NCBI GenBank assembly: GCA_016873615.1
Contig: VGWX01000018.1
Coordinates: forward strand, 1-35,927
DNA length: 35,927 nucleotides
Source of the DNA: Nitrospira sp.
GTDB taxonomy: Bacteria; Nitrospirota; Thermodesulfovibrionia; Thermodesulfovibrionales; SM23-35
Reading direction: 5' to 3'
The notes beneath the pieces were generated by a model. The model saw nothing but the letters and a program-made list of their open reading frames with translations. It did not search any database and had not been told where the DNA came from. How positions within the stretch are numbered: the first letter of the stretch is position 1; each line of letters starts with the position of its first letter. Positions 8,148 to 18,091 of the stretch are shown piece after piece. A program made the translations under genes and the position numbers.

Positions 8148-10154
8148 CTATTTAAAGAAATTCAGGATAAAATTGAGTATCCCGCCTACAAGAAGGGCGA
8201 ACGGGATTATAAGAGCCATCATCAGTACAGATGTCTTTATCCCTCTTTCCTTTATCATCATAAAGAAGCTTGCAAGGCAGGGCACAAACAGGGTTAATGT
8301 CACAAGACTAATGATAACCTGGTTTTCATTCATAAGCCCCTGTTTTGCCAGGGCAAACATGCCGGCAGCTCCGTAATCCCTTCTCAGAAATCCCATAAGG
8401 AATGCCTCTGTTGTCTTTGCAGGCAATCCTAAAAATGTAACAACAACAGGAGAGGCAGCTGCTTCAAGCAATGCAAGGACTTTTATCTTATCCAGCAGGA
8501 AAAGAATTACTGTGCCGAGCAAGAAAAGAGGCACTGCCTCCTTCAGGTACCATTCAATCCTGCTGAGTGTTTTCATAACTATGTTCCCTATAGCAGGCGC
8601 CCTCAGAGGCGGCAACTCTATAAAGAAATCAGGTTTTTCTCCGGGAACAAATCTGGATGCCAGGAAACCTGAAAAGACAAAAACAATTATCATGCATCCG
8701 GCCCACCAGAGGAAGGCCCGTATTGAAAGGGTTCCTAACATGCCGAATACGACACCGAGCTGCGCAGAGCAGGGAATTACAAGGGCGATGAGGAATGTCG
8801 CTATGATCTTTTCCCTTTTTGTCTCGAGTATGCGTGTTGACATAGTTGCCATGGTTCCGCAACCGAGGCCGAGAATCATGGGCAGGATAGCCTTGCCATT
8901 CAGCCCGAGCAATCTGAAGACCTTATCTGAGACCACAGCAAGTCTTGGAAGATATCCGCTGTCTTCAAGAAAGCCGAATGCCAGGAAGAATGTCGTTGTT
9001 ATCGGCAGTATAATGCCAAGGGCGTATGTGAGGGCCATTGTGAAAATGCCATATTTGCCTACAAGCATGTCCTGTATAAATGGTACCGGTATAATTGCCT
9101 TTATGGTTTTTTCTATAGCGGGATTAAGGTAATGGCCGAATATGACATTCTGGAAAAAATCGACAAGGACTCCTGCGCCGAATTTTCCAACGAACTCATA
9201 AAAACCGAAAATCACAAGGAGCAAAAAAGGCACACCCCAGAAAGGATGCATTGTCCAGCTGCTGAGCCTCTGAGACAGCATGCCTGATTGCACGATGCTG
9301 CTTTTCTGGACTTTTCTGCTGATATCCTCTGCAAGTTTTATCCTGCTGTGTCCGACTGTATGCGCTATCGGCTCTCTCAGTTTCGATTGGGCCTCATCCC
9401 TGAGGTCCTCAACCCGTTTAAGATCTTCCGTATGAAGGTTTGTCATGAGCCAGTCCTTAAGGCTCTCGTCACCTGAGAGTACCATTAAAGAGATCGAACG
9501 TTTTGAGACGCCTGCTTCAGGGAGCATTGCTGATATTTTCCCTGCATATTCCTCAATCACAGGATTATAATGCATGCTCAGAACAGGGGGACGCGGCTTT
9601 AAAATAGCCTCTCTTAATTTCTGAATGCCTTTCCTTTGAGGCGCAACAGTGCCGATAACCTCGATATTCAGGAGATCACCGAGTTTCCGGTAATTTGTCT
9701 CTATCCCCCTTGCCTTTGCCTCATCTTCCATATTAAGGTCGAGTATGCAGGGGAGTTCCATTTCTGAAAGCTGTATCAGCAGCATAAGGGCTCTTTTGAG
9801 ATTTTTTGCATCTGCAACAAGGACGACTGTCTCCGGCCTCTCTTTCAGCAGGATATCCCTTGTAACCTTTTCGTCCTCGCTCATCGGGGTCAGGTTATTC
9901 ACTCCGGGAGAGTCGATAATAACGAAATTTCTGTCGCCTATGGCAGTATTGCCGTAGGAAACCTCTACAGTTGTTCCCGGATAATTTGATACCGTCACAT
10001 ATTTCCCGGTGAGAAGACCGAAGATTACACTCTTGCCGACATTCGGATTGCCGATGAGTATGACTTTTTTCGATGAAGAACCACCCCTGCGGCGTCTGTG
10101 ATTATCTGTTTTTTTCTCTTGTTTTATCTCTTTTTCTTCCGGCATTTCCTGCAA
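8148..10154 (-). CDS. feoB: Ferrous iron transporter FeoB
   Basis: GNPNVGKSVIFGLLTG (G1), DSPGVNNL (G3), LDLNMEDEAKARG (G4-like) then multi-TM domain with LGLGCGTMATMSTR and PCSAQLGV motifs. Confidence 0.93.
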   Translation of the reverse strand: MQEMPEEKEIKQEKKTDNHRRRRGGSSSKKVILIGNPNVGKSVIFGLLTGKYVTVSNYPGTTVEVSYGNTAIGDRNFVIIDSPGVNNLTPMSEDEKVTRDILLKERPETVVLVADAKNLKRALMLLIQLSEMELPCILDLNMEDEAKARGIETNYRKLGDLLNIEVIGTVAPQRKGIQKLREAILKPRPPVLSMHYNPVIEEYAGKISAMLPEAGVSKRSISLMVLSGDESLKDWLMTNLHTEDLKRVEDLRDEAQSKLREPIAHTVGHSRIKLAEDISRKVQKSSIVQSGMLSQRLSSWTMHPFWGVPFLLLVIFGFYEFVGKFGAGVLVDFFQNVIFGHYLNPAIEKTIKAIIPVPFIQDMLVGKYGIFTMALTYALGIILPITTTFFLAFGFLEDSGYLPRLAVVSDKVFRLLGLNGKAILPMILGLGCGTMATMSTRILETKREKIIATFLIALVIPCSAQLGVVFGMLGTLSIRAFLWWAGCMIIVFVFSGFLASRFVPGEKPDFFIELPPLRAPAIGNIVMKTLSRIEWYLKEAVPLFLLGTVILFLLDKIKVLALLEAAASPVVVTFLGLPAKTTEAFLMGFLRRDYGAAGMFALAKQGLMNENQVIISLVTLTLFVPCLASFFMMIKERGIKTSVLMMALIIPFALLVGGILNFILNFFK

Positions 10155-10567
10155 TATCCTCTTATCTCCAGATTATGGCCTGTTCCCTGAAAGCCTTGTT
10201 TCTTACAGAGGGCTTCCTGAAGTCTCTCAAGTTCTTCAGAATAAAACTCTATTAAATTTCCGCATTGAATGCATAACATATGATCATGGTGTTCATGGCC
10301 GAACATATTTTCATAAATAGTGCCGCGCTCCGTTTTTTTGACCCTTTCGATGAGGCCGCATTCACAGAGGATGCTCAGCGTCCTGTAGACAGATGCCCTT
10401 GAAGCTTTTAAGCCGGCCTCTCTTATCTGCAGATACAGCGATTCCGGATCAAAATGACCGCTGCAGGACAGTGTTTTCTGAAGAATGACAGAACGTTCTT
10501 TTGTAAAACGCAGTCCCCTGTCTTTGAGAAATGTGCCGAAAATAAGTTTGCCGTGCGCTTTTTTCAC
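10124..10567 (-). CDS. fur: Fur-family transcriptional regulator
   Basis: HFDPESLYLQIREAGLKASRASVYRTLSILCECGLI...HEHHDHMLCIQCGNLIEF...; overlaps the feoB start. Confidence 0.9.
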   Translation of the reverse strand: MKKAHGKLIFGTFLKDRGLRFTKERSVILQKTLSCSGHFDPESLYLQIREAGLKASRASVYRTLSILCECGLIERVKKTERGTIYENMFGHEHHDHMLCIQCGNLIEFYSEELERLQEALCKKQGFQGTGHNLEIRGYCRKCRKKKR

Positions 10568-10570
10568 ATT

Positions 10571-10591
10571 AATTGAGAATGAGTCTCAATT
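10571..10591. promoter_or_regulatory. Candidate Fur box upstream of fur-feoB (divergent from argG)
   Basis: 21-bp inverted repeat AATTGAGA-ATGAG-TCTCAATT directly upstream of the fur start. Confidence 0.6.
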
Positions 10592-10739
10592 ACAATTGTA
10601 ATTCTGTTGGCGCCGATATGTCAAGAGAAAAGGTGTTTGGGGCAGTTTTACATTTTTTTATGATTTATGCTAAGGTTTATTGTTTGTAGAGCTAACTCAA
10701 TTTCCCCATGACAGAAAACAGCTTAATGGAGGATTACGT

Positions 10740-11942
10740 ATGCTGAAAAAGATTGTGCTTGCCTATTCAGGAGGTCTGGATACCTCTGTGGCTATAAAAT
10801 GGCTGAAGGAGAAATACGGGGCAAAAATAATTGCCTTTTGCGCTGATCTCGGACAGGGCGAAGACCTTGAAGCAGTAAGAAAAAAGGCAATCAGGACCGG
10901 GGCATCAAAGGTTTATGTGGAGGATGTGAGAGAAGAGTTTGCAAGAGACTATATATTCCCTATGCTAAGGGTGAATGCTGTTTATGAGGGGTCATATCTG
11001 CTCGGCACATCCATCGCCAGACCGCTGATCGCAAAAAAGCAGATCGAGATCGCTGTGAAGGAAGGCGCAGAAGCGGTTGCTCACGGCGCTACCGGGAAGG
11101 GGAATGACCAGGTACGATTTGAACTCACCTATTATGCACTGAAGCCTGATATAAAGGTTATAGCGCCATGGAGGGAATGGCAGTTTGATTCAAGACAGTC
11201 ACTTATCAGATATTCTGCGAAGCACGGCATACCTGTGACGGCAACGAAGGAAAAGCCGTACAGCATCGACAGGAATCTCTTTCACATCAGCTATGAGGGT
11301 GGGATACTTGAAGACCCGTGGCAGGAACCGCCGGCAGATATGTATACCACGATCGTTCCGCCGGAGAAGGCGCCTGATAAAGCTTCTTATATTAATATCT
11401 CATATGAAAAAGGAAATCCTGTTGCTATAGACAACAAGCGTATGTCTCCATCACGGCTTCTTGAAAGGCTCAATACTATTGCCGGCGGACATGGCATAGG
11501 AAGAGTTGATACTGTGGAAAACAGGTACGTCGGGATAAAGTCAAGGGGTGTTTACGAAACTCCCGGCGGTACAGTGCTCCACGCAGCCCACAGGGCGCTG
11601 GAGTCAATAGTGCTTGACAGGGAAATAATGCATCTCAGGGATTCTCTCATTACACGCTATGCAGAGCTTGTCTATTACGGTTACTGGTTCTCACCTGAAA
11701 GGGTTGCCCTGCAGAACCTTATGGATGACATGCAAAAGGATGTTGCCGGAACCGTCAGGATGAAGCTCTATAAGGGCGGCTGTTTTACAGTCGGCAGAAA
11801 ATCCCCTTATTCACTCTATAATCCCGAGCTTGCGACTTTTGAGAAAGAAGATGTTTATAATCAGAAGGACGCGGAAGGATTCATAAGGATTAATGCCCTG
11901 AGGCTGAAGTTGAGCAAATTGAAAAAGAAGGGCAAACGATAA
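10740..11942 (+). CDS. argG: Argininosuccinate synthase
   Basis: [53 protein letters not shown] tggagg upstream of 10740. Confidence 0.97.
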   Translation: MLKKIVLAYSGGLDTSVAIKWLKEKYGAKIIAFCADLGQGEDLEAVRKKAIRTGASKVYVEDVREEFARDYIFPMLRVNAVYEGSYLLGTSIARPLIAKKQIEIAVKEGAEAVAHGATGKGNDQVRFELTYYALKPDIKVIAPWREWQFDSRQSLIRYSAKHGIPVTATKEKPYSIDRNLFHISYEGGILEDPWQEPPADMYTTIVPPEKAPDKASYINISYEKGNPVAIDNKRMSPSRLLERLNTIAGGHGIGRVDTVENRYVGIKSRGVYETPGGTVLHAAHRALESIVLDREIMHLRDSLITRYAELVYYGYWFSPERVALQNLMDDMQKDVAGTVRMKLYKGGCFTVGRKSPYSLYNPELATFEKEDVYNQKDAEGFIRINALRLKLSKLKKKGKR

Positions 11943-11963
11943 ATCTCTCAAGTTACTGAGTCT

Positions 11964-13049
11964 ATGTCAGATCTAAAAAACTGGATTGCTTTATCCATGC
12001 TGCCGGAAGTAGGGCCTGTTGGCGCCAGAAAATTGTTTTCTGTATTCAGGAGCCCTGAAATGATATTTAATGCGGGACTCAATGATCTGCTTTCCGTGGA
12101 AGGGATAGGGATAAACAGGGCCAGGAATATAAAGGAATTTTCAGCCTGGAGAGCTGTAGAGGAGCAGATTGAGAAGATGGAAAAGAACGGGATAAAAGCC
12201 GTCAGTCTGGACGACCCCTTATATCCGGAAATGCTCAGGGAAATATATGATGCGCCGGCAGTGTTTTATGTTAAAGGGGATATCCGGCCAGAGGATAAAT
12301 ATTCAATTGCAATAGTTGGATCACGGAAATTGACACACTACGGGAGGTCGGTTGCAGAAAATCTCTCAGAGGATCTCGCATCCATGGGCTTTACTATTGT
12401 CAGCGGCCTGGCACGGGGTGTTGATTCCCTGTCTCATAAAGGAGCGCTTAAGGCCGGGGGAAGGACAATAGCTGTGCTTGGCTCAGGGATCGATGTGCCG
12501 TATCCTCCGGAGAATAAATCGCTCATGGATAATATTGCCGGTTCCGGATGTATTATAAGCGAATTTCCTTTGGGAACTCCTCCTGATAAAGAGAATTTTC
12601 CGAAGAGGAACAGGTTGGTAAGCGGCCTTTCACTGGGTGTGCTTGTTGTAGAGGCTGTTGCTGACAGCGGCGCTCTCATAACAGCCCGATATGCGCTTGA
12701 ACAAGGCCGGGAGGTGTTTGCAGTGCCCGGGAATATAACTTCGGGCAATTCAGAAGGGACAAATGCTCTAATAAAAAAGGGCGCAGTCCTTGTTCAAAAA
12801 GCAACCGATATTATTGAGGAACTTGCACCGGTTTTGAAGGGTTTTATAAGATTAAAGGATAAGGTCAAAATCGAAGTCAGTGATGAAGAAAAAGCGCTCT
12901 GCAATTTGCTGTCAGGAGAGCCGAAACAGATAGATATGATTTCTCGTGAGAGCGGATTGCCGGCATCAACAGTACTCGCAATCCTTCTTGAATTAGAGCT
13001 GAAAGGTGCTGTTAAACAAATAACAGGAAAGAGGTTTTATCTGGCATGA
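11964..13049 (+). CDS. dprA: DNA-processing protein DprA
   Basis: IAIVGSRKLTHYGRSVAENLSEDLASMGFTIVSGLARGVDSLSHKGAL...GREVFAVPGNITSGNSEGTNALIKKGA. Confidence 0.96.
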   Translation: MSDLKNWIALSMLPEVGPVGARKLFSVFRSPEMIFNAGLNDLLSVEGIGINRARNIKEFSAWRAVEEQIEKMEKNGIKAVSLDDPLYPEMLREIYDAPAVFYVKGDIRPEDKYSIAIVGSRKLTHYGRSVAENLSEDLASMGFTIVSGLARGVDSLSHKGALKAGGRTIAVLGSGIDVPYPPENKSLMDNIAGSGCIISEFPLGTPPDKENFPKRNRLVSGLSLGVLVVEAVADSGALITARYALEQGREVFAVPGNITSGNSEGTNALIKKGAVLVQKATDIIEELAPVLKGFIRLKDKVKIEVSDEEKALCNLLSGEPKQIDMISRESGLPASTVLAILLELELKGAVKQITGKRFYLA

Positions 13050-15472
13050 ATGCTTTAGTTATTGTTGAATCACCAGCAAAGGCAAAGACTATTAATAAGA
13101 TTCTCGGAAAGGAATTTACTGTTAAGGCGTCGGTCGGTCATATAAAAGACCTCCCGTCAAAGGATCTCGGGGTTGATGTTGAGAAGAATTTTGAACCGAA
13201 TTATATTGTAATTCCCGGCAAGGAAAAAATTATCAGGGAGCTGAAAAAAGCCTCAAAAGAGGCTGATAAGATATTTCTTGCACCTGACCCTGACAGGGAG
13301 GGCGAAGCAATTGCCTGGCATATTGCATATGAAATTTCGGACAAGAAAAACCTTACTTCAAAAAAAGAGATATACAGGATCATATTCAACGAGATAACAG
13401 AGAGGGCTGTGCTGGAATCGATCAGGAACCCTCAAAAGATTGATATGAAAAAAGTCGAGGCACAGCAGGCGAGGAGGATACTTGACAGGCTTGTCGGCTA
13501 TGGGCTCAGTCCGCTGCTCTGGAGAAAAGTGCGGCGTGGTCTGAGTGCAGGCAGGGTGCAGTCAGTTGCTGTGAGGATCATCGTGGACAGAGAGCGTGAG
13601 ATAGATGAATTCAGGTCTGAAGAATACTGGAGCATCACCGCTGAATTTGAAGGCTCCAATCTTCCGACCTTCTCTGCAAGGCTGTTCAAGATAAGTGAAG
13701 CGTCAGCAGTCAGCAGTCAGGAGCCAAAAACAGAAAGCAAATTTCTTATAACAAATGAAACAGCAGCAGGCGCAATAGTCTCAGACCTGCAGAACAAAGA
13801 GTTTGTACTAAACAAGATAGAACGCAAACAAAGGAAAAGAATGCCCTATCCTCCCTTTATTACAAGCACTCTCCAGCAGGAGGCAGTGAGGAAACTGAGG
13901 TTTCCTGCAAAAAAGACAATGATGTTGGCACAACAGCTTTATGAAGGCATAGAGCTTGGCCAGGAGGGTTCAGCAGGACTTATCACCTATATGAGGACGG
14001 ATTCTCACCGGTTGGCACATGAAGCGCAAGCCTGGTCGAGGGAATTAATCGCGAAGACGTATGGGAAAGATTATATACCTGAAAAGCCCCCTGTCTATAA
14101 AAGCAAGGCAACAGCACAGGAGGCGCATGAAGCAATAAGGCCTACTTATTCGGATAAGAGTCCTCAAGCGATAAAACAATTTCTGTCAAAAGACCAATTT
14201 GCTCTTTACACATTAATATGGAACCGTTTTATTTCGAGCCAGATGTCCCCTGCTCAGCTTGAACAAACAACATTTACCATCAATACAAAGCCAATCTCAA
14301 CTACAGATAATCTCCCCATCCCCCCTTTAGAAAAGGGGGGCGAGGGGGGATTTGAAAAAAGTGATGGGGGGGCAATTAGCAGGGTCCCATTTTACGAATT
14401 CAGAACTACAGGAACTGTGGTGCGTTTTGCCGGCTTCATGGCATTGTATACAGAAGGGAAGGATGAGATTGAAGATGAGAACGGATTGACTCTGCCTGCC
14501 CTGAAAGAAGGGGAGGCGTTAAAACTTCTCGGCTTATTGCCGAAACAGCATTTTACACAGCCGCCTCCTCGTTATACTGAGGCAACCCTTGTGAAAGCCC
14601 TTGAGGATAAGGGTATCGGAAGACCAAGCACCTACGCAACAATACTTTCTACAATCCAGGACAGAAAATATGTTCTTAAGACCGAGGGTAAATTTTCTCC
14701 CACAGAGCTAGGGGCTGTTGTGAATGATTATCTTGTTGAAAGGTTTCCGGAACTTATCGATGTAGGTTTTACCGCTAAAATGGAAGACGAACTTGATCAC
14801 ATTGAAGACGGGAAGATGAAATGGGAAAAGGTTGTGAAGGATTTTTACAAGCCTTTTCATACAGACCTTGCAGAGGCCAACAAGACTGTAGGCAAGGTCA
14901 AACCAAAAGATATCCCTACAGAAATCGTGTGTGAAAAGTGCGGTCTTCCCATGGTGATCAGATGGGGAAGGCACGGGAGGTTTCTTGCATGCACAGGATT
15001 CCCTGAGTGCAAGAATACAAAACCTTATCAGGCAGAAGGCGCTGATCAGAACCAGAACAGCCCGGAGACAAACTCACAGCAGACAGACGAAAAATGTGAA
15101 AAATGCGGTTCACCCATGGTGATAAAGTCAGGCCGGTTCGGGAAATTCCTTGCATGTTCAAAGTATCCTGAATGTAAAAACACAAAGCCTTTTTCTACAG
15201 GGATAAAGTGCCCAAAGGATGGAGGCGATATTGCAGAAAGACGTTCTAAAAGGGGAAAACTGTTCTGGAGCTGCAGCAACTATCCGAAATGCAAGTTTGC
15301 CTCATGGTATAAACCTGTTCCCAGGAAATGTCCAAAATGCGGCACTGATTTTCTGTTCGAAAAAAGAAACAAAGGCGGAGATATAACGTTCTTTTGTCAC
15401 AAAAAAGAATGTGGTTTTAAGGAAGTTGAGAAATCAGCGGAAGAAGAGGTTGTTACTGCAGGAGCAAGTTAG
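13046..15472 (+). CDS. topA: DNA topoisomerase I
   Basis: MNALVIVESPAKAKTINKILGKEFTVKASVGHIKDLP; DPDREGEAIAWH; LITYMRTDSHRL; C-terminal zinc ribbons (CEKCGLPMVIRWGRHGRFLACTGFPEC etc.). Confidence 0.97.
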   Translation: MNALVIVESPAKAKTINKILGKEFTVKASVGHIKDLPSKDLGVDVEKNFEPNYIVIPGKEKIIRELKKASKEADKIFLAPDPDREGEAIAWHIAYEISDKKNLTSKKEIYRIIFNEITERAVLESIRNPQKIDMKKVEAQQARRILDRLVGYGLSPLLWRKVRRGLSAGRVQSVAVRIIVDREREIDEFRSEEYWSITAEFEGSNLPTFSARLFKISEASAVSSQEPKTESKFLITNETAAGAIVSDLQNKEFVLNKIERKQRKRMPYPPFITSTLQQEAVRKLRFPAKKTMMLAQQLYEGIELGQEGSAGLITYMRTDSHRLAHEAQAWSRELIAKTYGKDYIPEKPPVYKSKATAQEAHEAIRPTYSDKSPQAIKQFLSKDQFALYTLIWNRFISSQMSPAQLEQTTFTINTKPISTTDNLPIPPLEKGGEGGFEKSDGGAISRVPFYEFRTTGTVVRFAGFMALYTEGKDEIEDENGLTLPALKEGEALKLLGLLPKQHFTQPPPRYTEATLVKALEDKGIGRPSTYATILSTIQDRKYVLKTEGKFSPTELGAVVNDYLVERFPELIDVGFTAKMEDELDHIEDGKMKWEKVVKDFYKPFHTDLAEANKTVGKVKPKDIPTEIVCEKCGLPMVIRWGRHGRFLACTGFPECKNTKPYQAEGADQNQNSPETNSQQTDEKCEKCGSPMVIKSGRFGKFLACSKYPECKNTKPFSTGIKCPKDGGDIAERRSKRGKLFWSCSNYPKCKFASWYKPVPRKCPKCGTDFLFEKRNKGGDITFFCHKKECGFKEVEKSAEEEVVTAGAS
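13703..13723 (+). repeat. Heptameric tandem repeat (TCAGCAG x3) inside topA
   Basis: TCAGCAG TCAGCAG TCAGGAG. Confidence 0.75.
14314..14373 (+). repeat. G/C-rich palindromic repeat inserted in frame inside topA
   Basis: CCCCCCTTT-AGA-AAAGGGGGG perfect hairpin (14320-14340) followed by CGAGGGGGGATTTGAAAAAAGTGATGGGGGGG; encodes LPIPPLEKGGEGGFEKSDGG. Confidence 0.8.
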
Positions 15473-15507
15473 AGAAATTTTCCTGATCTGCTAATGCCTG
15501 GATTAAG

Positions 15508-16050
15508 ATGATGCCTGTAATCATAGGAATCGGCGGCGGACACAGCGGCGCCGGCAAGACTCTTGTTGCATGTAGAATCCTCGAAAGGCTTAAAGGCTGG
15601 GGTGCGATAAAATATACGAACACCCCGCTTTACAGTTCCATAACAGACGATATCAAAGTCCTCTCAGAAGAAGGCAAGGATACGAAGAGATTCCTTGATT
15701 CAGGCGCTGAGAAGGTCCTCTGGGTTCAGGCTGCTTCCTCTGAATCAGAAAAGACCCTGCAGATGGCAGCAGATATGCTCTCTCATCTGCAGGGGATTGT
15801 GGTTGAAGGGAACAGTGCGATTGAGGTTTTGAAACCTGATATCGTGATTTTTGTGTCCGGAGATGCAGCGAAATTCAAGAAGAGCGCAGACAGGATTTTG
15901 CAAATAGCAGATATCCTTCTCTTTGACAGCAGGCTTCCGGCTTCAGTGCCGGAGCAGACTGTAGTATTCAGCAGGAATGATATCGATCTATGCGTAAACT
16001 TTGTTCAGGGAATTATCGAAAAAAAATGCAATCAACCCAAACTCAGTTGA
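15508..16050 (+). CDS. P-loop NTPase, MobB-like (molybdopterin-guanine dinucleotide biosynthesis B family)
   Basis: IIGIGGGHSGAGKTLVACRILERLKGWGAIKYT Walker A and MobB-like architecture. Confidence 0.6.
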   Translation: MMPVIIGIGGGHSGAGKTLVACRILERLKGWGAIKYTNTPLYSSITDDIKVLSEEGKDTKRFLDSGAEKVLWVQAASSESEKTLQMAADMLSHLQGIVVEGNSAIEVLKPDIVIFVSGDAAKFKKSADRILQIADILLFDSRLPASVPEQTVVFSRNDIDLCVNFVQGIIEKKCNQPKLS

Positions 16051-16063
16051 GATTACAGAGTGT

Positions 16064-18088
16064 TTAATGTCCTGTTTCGATTACTTTGGAAATAGTGTCA
16101 CCGAGTTCTTCAATCTGGTACGGTTTTGTAATGACGCCGTGAAATCCGTATTGTTTATAATCAGACATTACAGGATCGTTCGAATAACCACTTGATACAA
16201 TTGTTTTAACGTCAGGGTCAAGCTCAATCAGTTTTTTAACAGCCTCTTTACCCCCCATTCCGCCTGCTATGGTTAAATCCATGATTACCGCTTTAAAAGA
16301 GTCTCCTGATTCGATGGCCTTTTTATATAACTTAATTGCTTCATCCCCATCTCCGGCAAATACGACATTATATCCGAGACTGCCTAACATAAATCCTGTG
16401 GTTTTTCTGACCGCTTCTTCATCATCCATAAACAGAATCTTCCCTGATCCTTTCAGTTTAGTTTTATGATCAGCAGAATGCAGCAAAACTTTCTCTTTTG
16501 ATGCCGGGAGATAGATATGGAATGTTGTCCCGCTTCCCATTTTTGAGTCTACAGTAATCTGGCCGTCATGTTTCTTGATAATGGAATATGCAGTAGCAAG
16601 CCCGAGACCGCTTCCTTTATGTTTTGTTGTGAAATAGGGGTCAAAAATCTTCTGCAGATATTCACCTGATATGCCGATGCCCTGGTCTTTAATGGATATT
16701 TTTACATACTCACCGGCCTTGAGTGACATAAGATCACTTTCAGTAAGTGTGACATTTTCAAACCGGATGTTAATGATTCCACCCTCCGGCATGGCCTGAT
16801 CAGCATTTATAATCATATTGTTGATAACCTGGCTTATCTGCCCTGCATCAACTTTGACTGTCCAGATATCTTCAGGGAAGGAAAAGTCGAACCTTACATT
16901 GGAACCCCTTAAGGCAAACCGTGCGGAGTCTTTTACCAGCTCGACTATAGAAGTTGCCTTCTTAATGGGTGCTCCTCCTTTTGAAAAGGTCAGGAGCTGA
17001 TAAGTCAGATCCCTCGCCCTGAGTGATGCTTTCTCCGCGTCTTCCAGTATTTGTGATAATTCGTCGGGAGAATCGATATAGAGCTTTATCAGTGAGATAT
17101 TACCCATGATAGAGGTGAGTAAATTATTAAAATCATGCGCGATACCGCCGGCAAGGACACCCAATGATTCGAGTTTCTGCGCCCTGAGAAGTTCTTCTTC
17201 CATTTTCTTTTGTTCACTGACGTCTCTCACTACTTTTACCCATCCGATATGATTATTCTTTTCATCTTCAAGAGGCAATACCGTCTGCTCTACGGGGAAG
17301 ATCGTACCATCCTTGTGTTTCATATTGAACTCACGCAGGTACATAAATCCCCTTTCCCTTAAGGCGGATTGGAGATTGGCATCAAACTTTTCTTTATCCT
17401 TTTCACTGATATGCAAAAAGCGCGTAGTCCGGTCTAACAGTTCTGCCCGGTCATAACCGAATATTTTTTCTGCTGCGGGATTGCAGTCGATGACATTTCT
17501 GGTTTTTGCGTCAATGATGAAAACAGCGTCATGCAGACTGGCAAATGTCTTCTCCAGCAATTGCTTGGATTTCCTGAGGGCTTCCTCAGACTGGTATATT
17601 GTCCTGATCGGCAAAAAATATAATATAAGGAAAGCCCCTGCTCCTATCGGCAGCATTAATAACAAAATCACTAAGGTTTTTGTCAATAACTTATTAACTG
17701 AACGGTATATCTGAAGTTCGCCGACAACAGCCCCGGCATCCATGAGTTTAAAAGAACGCATGATAAACGGCTCTTCCACTTTGGTTGTATTTTCAGCAAT
17801 GACCTCGCCATTTGCATTAAGGGTTTTCCATTTTTCCGCATATCCCTTATTCGGATAATCAGATAAGACTTCCTGAAGCCTGTGCTGTTCGAATTCCCAG
17901 ATGTCAGGATTCATGCTGATTATCTGCATTATTTGTCCCGAACCTATCTGGCCCTGGGTCTCAAGGCTTCCAACCATATATTCATAAGCAATTAAAAAGT
18001 ATCCAAGAGGAAAGATGATGACAACAATGCTGATAATAATCCCTGAAAGCCAGGCAATAACAGGCGTTATGTGTTTTCTGGATGTCAT
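16064..18088 (-). CDS. Hybrid sensor histidine kinase (TM sensor - PAS - HisKA - HATPase - receiver)
   Basis: PAS (HDAVFIIDAKTRNVIDCNPAAEKIFGY), H-box GGIAHDFNNLLTSIMGN, N-box INADQAM, GSGLGLATAYSIIKKHDG, receiver ILFMDDEEAVRKTTGFMLGSLGY...VIMDLTIAGGMGG. Confidence 0.93.
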   Translation of the reverse strand: MTSRKHITPVIAWLSGIIISIVVIIFPLGYFLIAYEYMVGSLETQGQIGSGQIMQIISMNPDIWEFEQHRLQEVLSDYPNKGYAEKWKTLNANGEVIAENTTKVEEPFIMRSFKLMDAGAVVGELQIYRSVNKLLTKTLVILLLMLPIGAGAFLILYFLPIRTIYQSEEALRKSKQLLEKTFASLHDAVFIIDAKTRNVIDCNPAAEKIFGYDRAELLDRTTRFLHISEKDKEKFDANLQSALRERGFMYLREFNMKHKDGTIFPVEQTVLPLEDEKNNHIGWVKVVRDVSEQKKMEEELLRAQKLESLGVLAGGIAHDFNNLLTSIMGNISLIKLYIDSPDELSQILEDAEKASLRARDLTYQLLTFSKGGAPIKKATSIVELVKDSARFALRGSNVRFDFSFPEDIWTVKVDAGQISQVINNMIINADQAMPEGGIINIRFENVTLTESDLMSLKAGEYVKISIKDQGIGISGEYLQKIFDPYFTTKHKGSGLGLATAYSIIKKHDGQITVDSKMGSGTTFHIYLPASKEKVLLHSADHKTKLKGSGKILFMDDEEAVRKTTGFMLGSLGYNVVFAGDGDEAIKLYKKAIESGDSFKAVIMDLTIAGGMGGKEAVKKLIELDPDVKTIVSSGYSNDPVMSDYKQYGFHGVITKPYQIEELGDTISKVIETGH

Positions 18089-18091
18089 GCC

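Noticed and set aside
8512-9132. 206-aa plus-strand ORF antisense to feoB
   Set aside because: Complementary to a well-supported feoB reading frame; typical shadow ORF.
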